Assembly: GCA_017885365.1 (NCBI GenBank)
Contig: JAFNGD010000423.1
Coordinates: 1-6,657, forward strand
DNA: 6,657 bases
Source of the DNA: Nitrospirota bacterium
Lineage (GTDB): Bacteria; Nitrospirota; UBA9217
Direction: 5' to 3'
A program made the translations under genes and the position numbers. The notes beneath the pieces are model-generated. The model did not search any database. It saw only the letters and a list, made by a program, of their open reading frames with translations, and had not been told where the DNA came from. Of the stretch, positions 1-6,123 are shown in pieces (the first letter of the stretch is position 1; every line of letters begins with the position of its first letter).

Positions 1-34
1 GCGGTGAAAGTTTTGACATTACGACGGTCAGGAC

Positions 35-43
35 GGGGAGGGG
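35..43 (+). promoter_or_regulatory. Ribosome binding site of the DUF3786 gene
   Basis: A purine run GGGGAGGGG lies just before the ATG at 47, with the GGGGAG core about 6 nt from the start codon. It supports that ATG as the true start. No convincing promoter is visible in the 46 bases before the gene. A TTGACA at 13-18 has no matching -10 box, so the promoter or an upstream co-transcribed gene is probably outside the window. Confidence 0.6.
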
Positions 44-46
44 CCA

Positions 47-658
47 ATGGCAGCGACGACCGATGCGGGAGAGCAGAAGGCCTGGGAAGTATTGGGAGCG
101 CTCAAGACCGATGAGGTATGCAGGGCGGCGGCCGTGAGCTATGACGCTGTTTCGGAGCTCTATACCGTCCGGTCCTTCGGACGGGACATCGTCGTATCGC
201 CGAGGGATCGAAAGGTGTCGTGCCTTGAACCGATATCCGCCGTCCTTCCCGGCGAATACGGAGAGCTGTTCCCACTGGCGGTCCTCTGGTACCTGGCACT
301 CGCGAAGGACATCGCCCCGACAGGACGTCTCGTTCCCCTGGAAGACCTCCGCGGCGGGGACATCTTCGCCAAGGGGTCCCATGTCCTGCCGCTGGAGAAG
401 GTGGCCCGGAGATACGGGAACGACCGGGAAGGATTTCTGCAAAAAGGGCTGGCGTACGGCGGTGAGAACGTGCCGCTCGCCGATGCTGCGGTCCGGCTCG
501 CTCCCCTTCCGCGGATCCCGGTGACCGTGACGCTCTGGATCAACGACGATGAGTTCCCGGCGCGGGCAGGCCTCTTCTTCGATTCCACCTGCAGCCTGCA
601 GCTTGCCACCGACATCTTGTGGTCCCTCGCCCGCCTGAGCTGCCTCATCCTGTTCTAG
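47..658 (+). CDS. DUF3786 domain-containing protein
   Basis: This 203-residue protein has no signal peptide and no clear membrane segment, so it is probably cytoplasmic. I recognise the DUF3786 pattern: a central hydrophobic helix (about residues 74-86), then LRGGDIFAKGSHVLPL (101-116), a Tyr-Gly pair (122-123), a GG pair (137-138), the strand PRIPVTVTLW (154-163), the acidic DDEFPARA (166-173) and FFDSTCSLQL (176-185). The length is normal for the family, so the gene looks intact. The family occurs mostly in anaerobes, including acetogens, sulfate reducers and methanogens. Its biochemical role is not established, and I see no motif that names a reaction. The start is supported by a strong purine-rich ribosome site. 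The gene stands alone on the plus strand and converges on kup. The family call is confident; the function is unknown. Confidence 0.8.
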   Translation: MAATTDAGEQKAWEVLGALKTDEVCRAAAVSYDAVSELYTVRSFGRDIVVSPRDRKVSCLEPISAVLPGEYGELFPLAVLWYLALAKDIAPTGRLVPLEDLRGGDIFAKGSHVLPLEKVARRYGNDREGFLQKGLAYGGENVPLADAAVRLAPLPRIPVTVTLWINDDEFPARAGLFFDSTCSLQLATDILWSLARLSCLILF

Positions 659-672
659 CAGTATACTGAAGC

Positions 673-795
673 GTCACGAATTGTCATTGCGCGGAGCATT
701 TTTTGCGACGCGGTAATCTCGAAGTTGCTGAGTTCTTGAGAACCGAGATTGCTTCGGTTCGCTCGCACAGACAGCAAAAAGACTTTTTCCGTGAC
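673..795. repeat. Degenerate palindromic intergenic repeat
   Basis: The gap between the two convergent genes is mostly an imperfect palindrome. A perfect inner pair AATCTCG (715-721) and CGAGATT (744-750) flanks a 22-nt loop and extends outward with G-T wobble pairs and mismatches. An outer pair GTCACG (673-678) and CGTGAC (790-795) marks possible ends. The left arm contains GTCATTGCG then GCGACGCGGTAATCTCG; the right arm contains CGAGATTGCTTCG then CGCTCGCA. From memory, this matches a dispersed palindromic repeat with consensus arms like GTCATTGCGAGGAGCG and CGAGATTGCTTCG, seen between genes in various bacterial genomes. The copy is worn: the left arm has a T run at 699-704 and the right arm lacks the usual AATGAC end. 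It could fold in RNA from either strand and protect or terminate both convergent transcripts, but no classic hairpin plus U-tract is present. Confidence 0.6.
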
Positions 796-805
796 CTGCT
801 AGGCC

Positions 806-2626
806 CTACATCTCCACCCTCGTCACCACGCCGTGCAGCTTGTTCGCCGGGAGTTTGAAGAACTGCACGATGTTCGGCGTCAGCTTCTTGATGACCGAGA
901 ACGCCTGCCAGCAGATGTTCGTGGCCGTGATGTCCTCGACCCCGTAAAAGATAGTCTTCTCTTTGATGTCCGCCTCCCGAAGGATCTCCTCCACGTCGGG
1001 GATCTCCATGTACCCCATCTGGATCTCGAACGACCGGAGCCCGGGGGCGATGTCCTCCTTGAAGAAGCCGGTCACGCCGAAGGGATCGTCCCGCCGGAGG
1101 ATCGAGACGATGATATTGTCCTCGTACAGGATATTGTTCTTGAACATGGTATGGACGATATAGGGCGGGACCTCCTTCGCGTCCTTGGCGAAGAACAACG
1201 CCGTGCCGCTGATCTTGTTCACGGCCTGATAGATCTGGTTATAGCTCAGCAGGAACACATCCATCGGCAAGGGCTGGAGCGCGTTGTAGAGCTTCTTCTG
1301 GCCCCGGGTGTACAGCATGATCATGCTGAACGGGATCGCGGCGATGATGAGCGACCAGAACCCGCCGTGGGGGATCTTGTAGGTATTGGAAACGAGGAAG
1401 GCGATGTTCACCACGGTCACGAAGACCGAGACGGCGGCGAGCCAGTATTTCCCCCGCCGCAGGAAGATCCAGGTCATCATGAAACCGGTCAGCGTCATGG
1501 TACCGGTGACCGCCAGGCCGTAGGCTGCGGCAAGATTGCTCGACCGCTGGAACTCGAACATGATGAACAGCACGGCGATCAGCAGGAACCAGTTGACGGA
1601 CCCGATGTAGATCTGCGACTGGCGCTCGCGGGACGTGTAGTCGATCCGGAACATGGGCATGACGCGGGTGGCGATGCCCTGGTATACGATGGAGAACATG
1701 CCGCTGATCATTGCCTGGGACGCGATGACCGTGGCCATGATGCTGAGCACCAGGAACGGGATGTAGAGCGGCCGGGCCTGAGTGAACACCATTTCGAACA
1801 GCACGTTCTTGGCATCGGGATTGGCGATGACGAAAGCGCCCTGCCCCAGGTAGTTGATGATCAGTGCGAAGAACACGAAGTACCATGCGCGGACGATGGG
1901 CTCCCTGCCCAAATGTCCCATATCGGCATACAGCGCCTCGCCTCCCGTGGCGCAGAGGATGACCTCGGACAGGACGAAGAACCCGGTGATGCCGTGTGAG
2001 ACCAGGAAGTTGACCGCATAGTACGGATTGACGGCCATGACGACGTACGGGGCGTGGATAATGGACCCGAGACCGGACAGCGTGAGCGCTGCGAACCAGA
2101 CGATCATGATCGGCCCGAACGCTGCGGCCACCTTCTCGGTCCCCTTTTTCTGGACCGCGAAGAGGGCGATGGCGATCAGGCCGGCGATGGCGATCAGGAC
2201 CGCCTGTTTGGTCTCCTCGAGCCCCGGGATCAGGAGCAGGCCTTCCACGGCGCTCAGGATACTGATGGCGGGAGTAATGACGCCGTCGCCGATGATGAGG
2301 GAGATGCCGATGAAGGAAAGCAGGGTGATAAAGGTCGCCTGCCTGCCGGACCGGAGCAGCGGGAGGAGGATCTCCCGGAGCACGATGGTGCCGCCCTCGC
2401 CGCGCTTTCCGAGGCTCATGGCAAGCCAGGCGTACTGGACCGTGACCAGGAGGATGAGTGTCCAGACGATGAGCGACAGGATGCCGACCACGTGTTCATC
2501 CGTTACCGGCTTCGGGATCAGCAGGAAGATGACGGTGAGGGTGTAGATAGGGCTCGTGCCGATATCGCCGAACACCAGGCCGAGCGACTGAATGATGCCG
2601 CGGAGAGCGCTTTTTTTCTGCGTCAT
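806..2626 (-). CDS. kup: Kup/HAK/KT-family potassium uptake transporter
   Basis: This 606-residue inner-membrane protein imports K+, in this family probably with H+. Its length is close to the usual ~620. Family motifs occur in order: GDIGTSPIYT (20-29) in the first membrane helix, RGEGGTIVLREI (75-86), GDGVITPAISILSAVEGL (113-130), GGEALYADMGHLG (228-240) and NYLGQGA (258-264). About twelve hydrophobic segments fill the first ~440 residues, and a soluble cytoplasmic C-terminal region of ~165 residues follows, as expected. The conserved acidic residues in helix 1 (Asp21) and in the SAVEGL motif (Glu128) are present, so the protein should be functional. The ATG at 2626 is preceded by GGGAGGAG. 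The stop of a small upstream ORF overlaps this start (ATGA). An extended -10 candidate at 2800-2808 could drive it. No c-di-AMP riboswitch was recognised in the leader. Confidence 0.95.
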   Translation of the reverse strand: MTQKKSALRGIIQSLGLVFGDIGTSPIYTLTVIFLLIPKPVTDEHVVGILSLIVWTLILLVTVQYAWLAMSLGKRGEGGTIVLREILLPLLRSGRQATFITLLSFIGISLIIGDGVITPAISILSAVEGLLLIPGLEETKQAVLIAIAGLIAIALFAVQKKGTEKVAAAFGPIMIVWFAALTLSGLGSIIHAPYVVMAVNPYYAVNFLVSHGITGFFVLSEVILCATGGEALYADMGHLGREPIVRAWYFVFFALIINYLGQGAFVIANPDAKNVLFEMVFTQARPLYIPFLVLSIMATVIASQAMISGMFSIVYQGIATRVMPMFRIDYTSRERQSQIYIGSVNWFLLIAVLFIMFEFQRSSNLAAAYGLAVTGTMTLTGFMMTWIFLRRGKYWLAAVSVFVTVVNIAFLVSNTYKIPHGGFWSLIIAAIPFSMIMLYTRGQKKLYNALQPLPMDVFLLSYNQIYQAVNKISGTALFFAKDAKEVPPYIVHTMFKNNILYEDNIIVSILRRDDPFGVTGFFKEDIAPGLRSFEIQMGYMEIPDVEEILREADIKEKTIFYGVEDITATNICWQAFSVIKKLTPNIVQFFKLPANKLHGVVTRVEM

Positions 2627-2766
2627 GGCGCTCCTCCCGGCAGGGGCCCAAGCTGTCCGACGAAGAACAGGACCGTTCCCTGGGGGGCAAAGATCTGAAC
2701 ATTGCTGAAGGCGGCGTCGGTCACGACGCTGGACAGGGCCGTTATGAGGAGTCGGTTGCGAATCAT
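2623..2766 (-). CDS. Possible small protein or leader ORF coupled to kup
   Basis: From an ATG at 2766 this frame encodes 47 residues and stops at 2623-2625, sharing ATGA with the kup start. About three quarters of its third codon positions are G or C by my count, as expected for a gene in GC-rich DNA. The frame stays open upstream to 2856, but that part overlaps the promoter candidate and the cytochrome remnant, so I prefer the 2766 start. No good ribosome site precedes that ATG, which weakens the case. The segment FSNVQIFAPQGTVLFFVGQL loosely resembles the strand-turn-strand of a BON domain; this is a weak likeness and no function is assigned. It could be a leader peptide for kup, the tail of a decayed gene, or chance. 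Confidence 0.3.
   Translation of the reverse strand: MIRNRLLITALSSVVTDAAFSNVQIFAPQGTVLFFVGQLGPLPGGAP
2631..2638 (-). promoter_or_regulatory. Ribosome binding site of kup
   Basis: On the minus strand GGGAGGAG ends 4 nt before the kup ATG at 2626. This is a near-perfect Shine-Dalgarno sequence and fixes the start. It lies inside the last codons of the small upstream ORF, which is typical of translational coupling. Confidence 0.75.
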
Positions 2767-2799
2767 ATCAAGAAGGTTTTTCTGCAATAATCGTAAATC

Positions 2800-2808
2800 A
2801 GTATACCA
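2800..2808 (-). promoter_or_regulatory. Extended -10 promoter candidate for kup
   Basis: On the minus strand TGGTATACT combines a TGn extension with a -10 box one base from TATAAT. It lies in the most AT-rich part of this gap. No good -35 box is found 16-18 bases upstream, which is tolerable for an extended -10 site. Transcription would begin near 2793, giving a leader of about 165 nt before kup and about 27 nt before the small ORF. Confidence 0.4.
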
Positions 2809-2828
2809 CAAAAGCAGGTTTCCGTTGT

Positions 2829-3010
2829 TCACTTTCCGGGGTGACAGTACTTGCAAATCTCGAACTTGTTGCGGACATCGAAGCCCAGCAGTGCCCTGGC
2901 TTGGGTGCTGTGGGGAAATGGCAACTCACGCATGGATGACGTTTCCCGGACGTGACAGATCCGGTGATTTCATTGTAGGACAGCTGATGCCAGGAGCGCG
3001 CGCATTGCCG
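2829..3010 (-). pseudogene. Frameshifted 3' remnant of a c-type cytochrome gene
   Basis: Two haem c attachment motifs lie on the minus strand. One frame reads GKRHPCVSCHFPTAPKPGHCW, with CVSCH at 2918-2932. Another reads FDVRNKFEICKYCHPGK and then stops at 2829-2831, with CKYCH at 2841-2855. The frames differ by one base; a single-base loss near 2883-2886 would join them into one reading of about 40 residues with two CxxCH motifs and a natural C-terminus. Such motifs are rare by chance, so two so close on one strand suggests a real gene piece. No start, signal peptide or ribosome site was found, and the upstream limit given is arbitrary. It may be a decayed multihaem cytochrome, or an intact small gene with an assembly error. 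A haem-motif kinase is encoded about 1.7 kb away. Confidence 0.4.
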
Positions 3011-3261
3011 CCGCTTTCTGCAGTGCCGGCACGCGATCAGGATCAGGATATCGATACGAAGGGAAAGACTCGAAGATCCCCTGGGGTTTCCTGCGGAGAA
3101 CCTTCTCTGGCGGGAAGAACGACGAGCGGGATCGAACAAAGGGGCCGGGAACGATTTCTCGAGGTCAGCGGTACCGGAACCCGCTGAGCCAGCCCGCAAA
3201 CTCCAGACGCTGCAGCAGCCCAGCCGGGAACACCGTTCGACTCCGGGTTCAACAGCAACGG
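3011..3261. other. Region with no recognisable gene
   Basis: This stretch follows the stop of the response regulator. Several short open frames run through it on both strands, but their translations are rich in Arg, Ser and Pro, show no family motif and lack ribosome sites. A minus-strand frame contains Cys-Arg-His-Cys (codons at 3020-3031) and joins the CVSCH frame, so part of it may belong to the decayed cytochrome gene. An imperfect inverted pair, CCGTT (3257-3261) and AACGG (3234-3238) on the minus strand, follows the regulator stop, but its long loop and missing U-tract make it a poor terminator. Confidence 0.4.
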
Positions 3262-4629
3262 TCAGATCAGACCAAACCGTTTCATACGCCGGCGGAACGC
3301 GTCTCGGGGCATCTTCAGCAACTGCGCGGCACGGGTCTGGTTATCGTTGGCCATCTCCAGCGCCTTTTTCACCAGGGCATGTTCCACATCCTCGATCGAG
3401 ATGCCCGTTTCGGGAATCTCGAGACAGTCGAGGGAGATCGCGGCGCCGTTCAGCTGGGCCGGTGCAGCTTCTGCATCGACGAGTTCCTGGGGAAGATGTT
3501 CGGGGAGGATCTCCTTCTCGACTTCAAAGATCATGGCGCGCTCAATAACGTTCTTCAGTTCGCGGACATTTCCGGGCCACCCGTAGGACAAGAGCGCCTG
3601 TTCGGTCTCCGGTGAGAGGCCCTGAACGCTCTTGTGGCACTCCCGATTGAAACGCTCCATGAAATGCCTCGCGAGGAAGAGGACATCCCGTCCTCGTTCC
3701 CGCAGCGGTGGAAGGGTGATCGGGACGACCTGCAAGCGGTAATAGAGGTCCTTTCGGAACTTGCCCGCATCCATCGCCGTTGACAGGTCCTGGTTGGTCG
3801 CCGAGATCACCCGGACGTCCACTTTGATGTCCTTGACCCCCCCCACCCGGCGAAAGGTCTTCTCCTCGAGCACACGCAGGAGCTTGGCCTGCATGCTCAG
3901 CTCCATGTCCCCGATCTCGTCGAGGAATAATGTGCCGCCGTCGGCAAGCTCGAAAAGCCCCTTCTTCGCGGTCTTGGCATCGGTGAATGCGCCTTTCTCA
4001 TGGCCCATGAGCTCGGTCTCGAGGAGCGTGACCGGCAGCGCCGCGCAATTGATGGCCATGAACGGCTTGTCGGCCCGTGCGCTGCCGTAATGGATCGCCT
4101 TGGCAACGAGTTCTTTCCCCGTGCCGCTCTCTCCCTGGATCAGCACCGTCGTGGCATCGCTCTTGGCGATCCTGAGGATCAGCCCTTTCACCCGGGTCAT
4201 CTGCTCGGTCTCGCCGATGATGGTGTCGACCTTCCCTTGCAGCTGCTTGACCTGGCTCCGAAGGGATCCCGCCTCCAGCGCTTTCCGGATAACGAACGTG
4301 ATCTCCTCAAGGTTGAACGGTTTGCTGATGTAGTCGTACGCGCCCAGCTTCATGGCCTTGACCGCGGTCTCCACCAGCCCGTAGGCCGTGATCATGATCA
4401 CCATGAGACCGCGTTCCGGAGCGTTCAGCGTCTCCAGAAGCTCAAGGCCGGTCATCTCCGGAAGGCGGTTGTCCAGCAGGATGAGGTCCGGGGCCTCGTC
4501 GTTGATGATCGCAAGGCCCTTTTCCGCTGAATCGGCGGTCACGACATCGTACCCTTCTCTCGCCAGATACTGCTCCAGCGTCCAGCGGATCAGTTTTTCA
4601 TCGTCAATGACCAGGATCCTCTGCGGCAT
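3262..4629 (-). CDS. Sigma-54-dependent response regulator, NtrC type
   Basis: This 455-residue cytoplasmic activator has three parts. The receiver domain (1-120) has acidic residues Asp9-Asp10, the phosphorylation site Asp53, Thr81 and Lys103. The AAA+ sigma-54 domain (about 138-370) has Walker A GESGTGKE (166-173), the sigma-54 contact loop GAFTDA (213-218), Walker B GGTLFLDE (231-238) and the arginine-rich FRKDLYYRL (291-299). A Fis-type helix-turn-helix fills the C-terminus (about 410-455). Phosphorylated regulators of this kind form a ring and use ATP to open promoters bound by RNA polymerase with sigma-54. The contact loop has Asp where most relatives have Gly (GAFTGA). The start at 4629 has AAGGAG at 4640-4645 and lies 3 nt past the kinase stop, so the kinase is very likely its partner. 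The target genes are not shown by the sequence. Confidence 0.93.
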   Translation of the reverse strand: MPQRILVIDDEKLIRWTLEQYLAREGYDVVTADSAEKGLAIINDEAPDLILLDNRLPEMTGLELLETLNAPERGLMVIMITAYGLVETAVKAMKLGAYDYISKPFNLEEITFVIRKALEAGSLRSQVKQLQGKVDTIIGETEQMTRVKGLILRIAKSDATTVLIQGESGTGKELVAKAIHYGSARADKPFMAINCAALPVTLLETELMGHEKGAFTDAKTAKKGLFELADGGTLFLDEIGDMELSMQAKLLRVLEEKTFRRVGGVKDIKVDVRVISATNQDLSTAMDAGKFRKDLYYRLQVVPITLPPLRERGRDVLFLARHFMERFNRECHKSVQGLSPETEQALLSYGWPGNVRELKNVIERAMIFEVEKEILPEHLPQELVDAEAAPAQLNGAAISLDCLEIPETGISIEDVEHALVKKALEMANDNQTRAAQLLKMPRDAFRRRMKRFGLI

Positions 4630-4632
4630 GGT

Positions 4633-6123
4633 TCAGACGCTCCTTGTTTCCCCGACCTTCGTGGGCAGTGGAAGCGTGATCGTGAAGGTCGCTCCCTTGC
4701 CCGGCGTGCTCATCACGCTGAGCTCGCCGTTGTGCTGCTCCACGATCCGTTGCGTGATGGACAGACCCAGCCCCGTGCCCTGCTGGCGCGTGGTGAAGAA
4801 GGGGCTGAATATCCTGCTCAGGTTCTCGGGCGTAATGCCTTCCCCGGAATCCGTGAAGACGATCATGATCGCTCCGGGAATGTCCCCGTCCTGCGCCTCG
4901 GTCCGCGTCTCGATCGAGAATTTTCCGCCCTCCGGCATGGCCTTGATGGCGTTCAGGGAGATGTTCAAAAGGGCCTGCTGCATAAGGTCCGGATCCAGCA
5001 CCAGCCACGGCAGGCCGGCTGCGAGCCTCCGCTCGGCGGAGATCCCGTGCTTGGCGAACTGCGGCGAAAGGAAGTCGATGAGCTTCCCGATGAGCTCGTT
5101 GACATCCACGAGGGTCATCTTGGGTTCCGGCGGCCGGGCGAAGGTCAGAAGGTTCCGGACCGCCTTGTCCATGCGCTCCACCTGGGACAGCACCTCGTCC
5201 AATACGGCGCGTTTCGGATCACCGGGCGTGTGGTCCTTCTTCAGCACCTGGATCACGCCGGCAATGCCCGCCAGCGGGTTCTTGATCTCATGGGCGATGC
5301 CGGCCGCCATCTCGCCGATGGATGCCAGTCGGTCGGCCCGCTTCATCTGCTCGTAATGGTAACGCTCCACCCGGCGCCGTGCCCGCTCCAGCTTTGACAG
5401 GAGCGAGTTGAACGCCTCGCCGAGCCTCCCGATGTCGTCGGAGCTCTTCACCTGAACCCGCGCCTCCAGCCCCCGCTCGGCGCGCTCCATGGGCGCGATC
5501 GGTTCCTGGATGGGGTCCGTTACGAACCGGGTCAGAAAGAGCCCGAGAAAGAGCGCCAGCGTAGCAGTGATACCGAAGGCCCAGAGGACCATGGTTTTGC
5601 TGAGCTCACCGACCTTCTCCTGCGTCTGGACCATCGAGACGTCCACCGCAAGGATGCCGTTCAATTTCGCCGCGGAACCGTGGCAGTGAATGCACTTCTC
5701 CGTGTTCTCGATCGGAAAGAGCACGGAAAAAACGCCTTCGTCCCTCCTCTTGATGGGCCGCTTGAACATTCCTTCCAGGAACCACTTTTGGATGGAGGCA
5801 TCGACCTTTCGGCCGATAAGCCATGGTTTCGACGACTTCAGGATCACGCCATTGGGAGAAAATATCTTCAGCTCATGGATGTTGTGATAGGTCCCCACCG
5901 CCTGGAGGATATTCTGGACCTCCTTGCTCTTCCCGTCCAGCATGGCGCTCTCCAGGCTCTTCTCGATGGTATTGGAGATAATGAGGACGTTGTCCTCGAG
6001 GGCGGACTCCATCTGCGCCCGCTGGTAACCGATGTTGATCCACGTGCCGGTTCCGATGGTGACTGCCAGGATGGCGGACACCGAAAGGATGATCTTGCTC
6101 TTGAGGCTGGAAACGAATCTCAA
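4633..6123 (-). CDS. Membrane sensor histidine kinase with periplasmic c-type haem motif
   Basis: From a TTG start this is a 496-residue inner-membrane kinase. Membrane helix 1 spans about 11-33, a periplasmic sensor 34-177, helix 2 179-198, a HAMP linker 199-243 and a short coiled coil to 262. The HisKA domain has the phosphorylated His278 in [10 protein letters not shown]. The ATPase domain has Asn391, DSGEG (425-429), the FSPFF motif and GTGLGL (449-454), so it looks active. The sensor contains CIHCH (144-148) followed by a [10 protein letters not shown] strand, a layout I recall from haem-binding sensors of delta-proteobacteria. It probably binds covalent haem and senses redox state or a ligand. 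TTG was chosen because no ATG lies between the pyrD stop and the first helix, it overlaps that stop (TTGA), and AGGTGAG lies 6 nt upstream. Starting further upstream adds 120 low-complexity residues read out of frame through pyrD. The HAMP appears one residue short near Gly218. Confidence 0.92.
   Translation of the reverse strand: MRFVSSLKSKIILSVSAILAVTIGTGTWINIGYQRAQMESALEDNVLIISNTIEKSLESAMLDGKSKEVQNILQAVGTYHNIHELKIFSPNGVILKSSKPWLIGRKVDASIQKWFLEGMFKRPIKRRDEGVFSVLFPIENTEKCIHCHGSAAKLNGILAVDVSMVQTQEKVGELSKTMVLWAFGITATLALFLGLFLTRFVTDPIQEPIAPMERAERGLEARVQVKSSDDIGRLGEAFNSLLSKLERARRRVERYHYEQMKRADRLASIGEMAAGIAHEIKNPLAGIAGVIQVLKKDHTPGDPKRAVLDEVLSQVERMDKAVRNLLTFARPPEPKMTLVDVNELIGKLIDFLSPQFAKHGISAERRLAAGLPWLVLDPDLMQQALLNISLNAIKAMPEGGKFSIETRTEAQDGDIPGAIMIVFTDSGEGITPENLSRIFSPFFTTRQQGTGLGLSITQRIVEQHNGELSVMSTPGKGATFTITLPLPTKVGETRSV
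4640..4645 (-). promoter_or_regulatory. Ribosome binding site of the response regulator
   Basis: AAGGAG on the minus strand lies 10 nt before the ATG at 4629, inside the last codons of the kinase gene. It supports this start and close coupling of the two genes. Confidence 0.65.
5680..5694 (-). other. CxxCH haem c attachment motif in the kinase sensor
   Basis: The codons TGC ATT CAC TGC CAC encode Cys144-Ile-His-Cys-His148. The two cysteines would form thioether bonds to haem and His148 would be the proximal ligand. The motif lies between the two membrane helices, so it faces the periplasm, where c-type haem is attached. The distal ligand cannot be told from sequence; His80 and His83 are the other sensor histidines apart from His146 within the motif. 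Confidence 0.8.

Noticed and set aside
13..18. TTGACA as a -35 box for the DUF3786 gene
   Set aside because: No -10-like sequence follows at 16-18 bases; that position falls in the ribosome binding site.
833..1999. A 388-codon plus-strand open frame antisense to kup
   Set aside because: Its translation is an Asp/Glu/His/Arg/Gly-rich string with no family motif, as expected when GC-rich codons of a real gene are read from the other strand. kup on the minus strand matches its family along its whole length.
2702..3187. Plus-strand open frame of 161 codons across the gap
   Set aside because: It has no ribosome site and no recognisable motif, and it is antisense to the promoter candidate and to the two CxxCH motifs.
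3230..3252. A tRNA T-arm look-alike (GTTCGACTCC) after the response regulator
   Set aside because: The flanking bases do not form the five-pair stem, and no acceptor stem, D arm or anticodon arm could be found around it.
2627..3261. A sigma-54 (-24/-12) promoter for the NtrC-type regulator
   Set aside because: GG-N10-GC spacings and GGCAC pieces occur (for example near 2884-2900 minus and 3026-3032 plus), but none has the TTGC half at the right distance.
4388..5397. Long plus-strand open frames antisense to the kinase and regulator
   Set aside because: They are Ser/Arg/Pro- or Asp/Arg/His-rich readings opposite two genes with full sets of conserved motifs.
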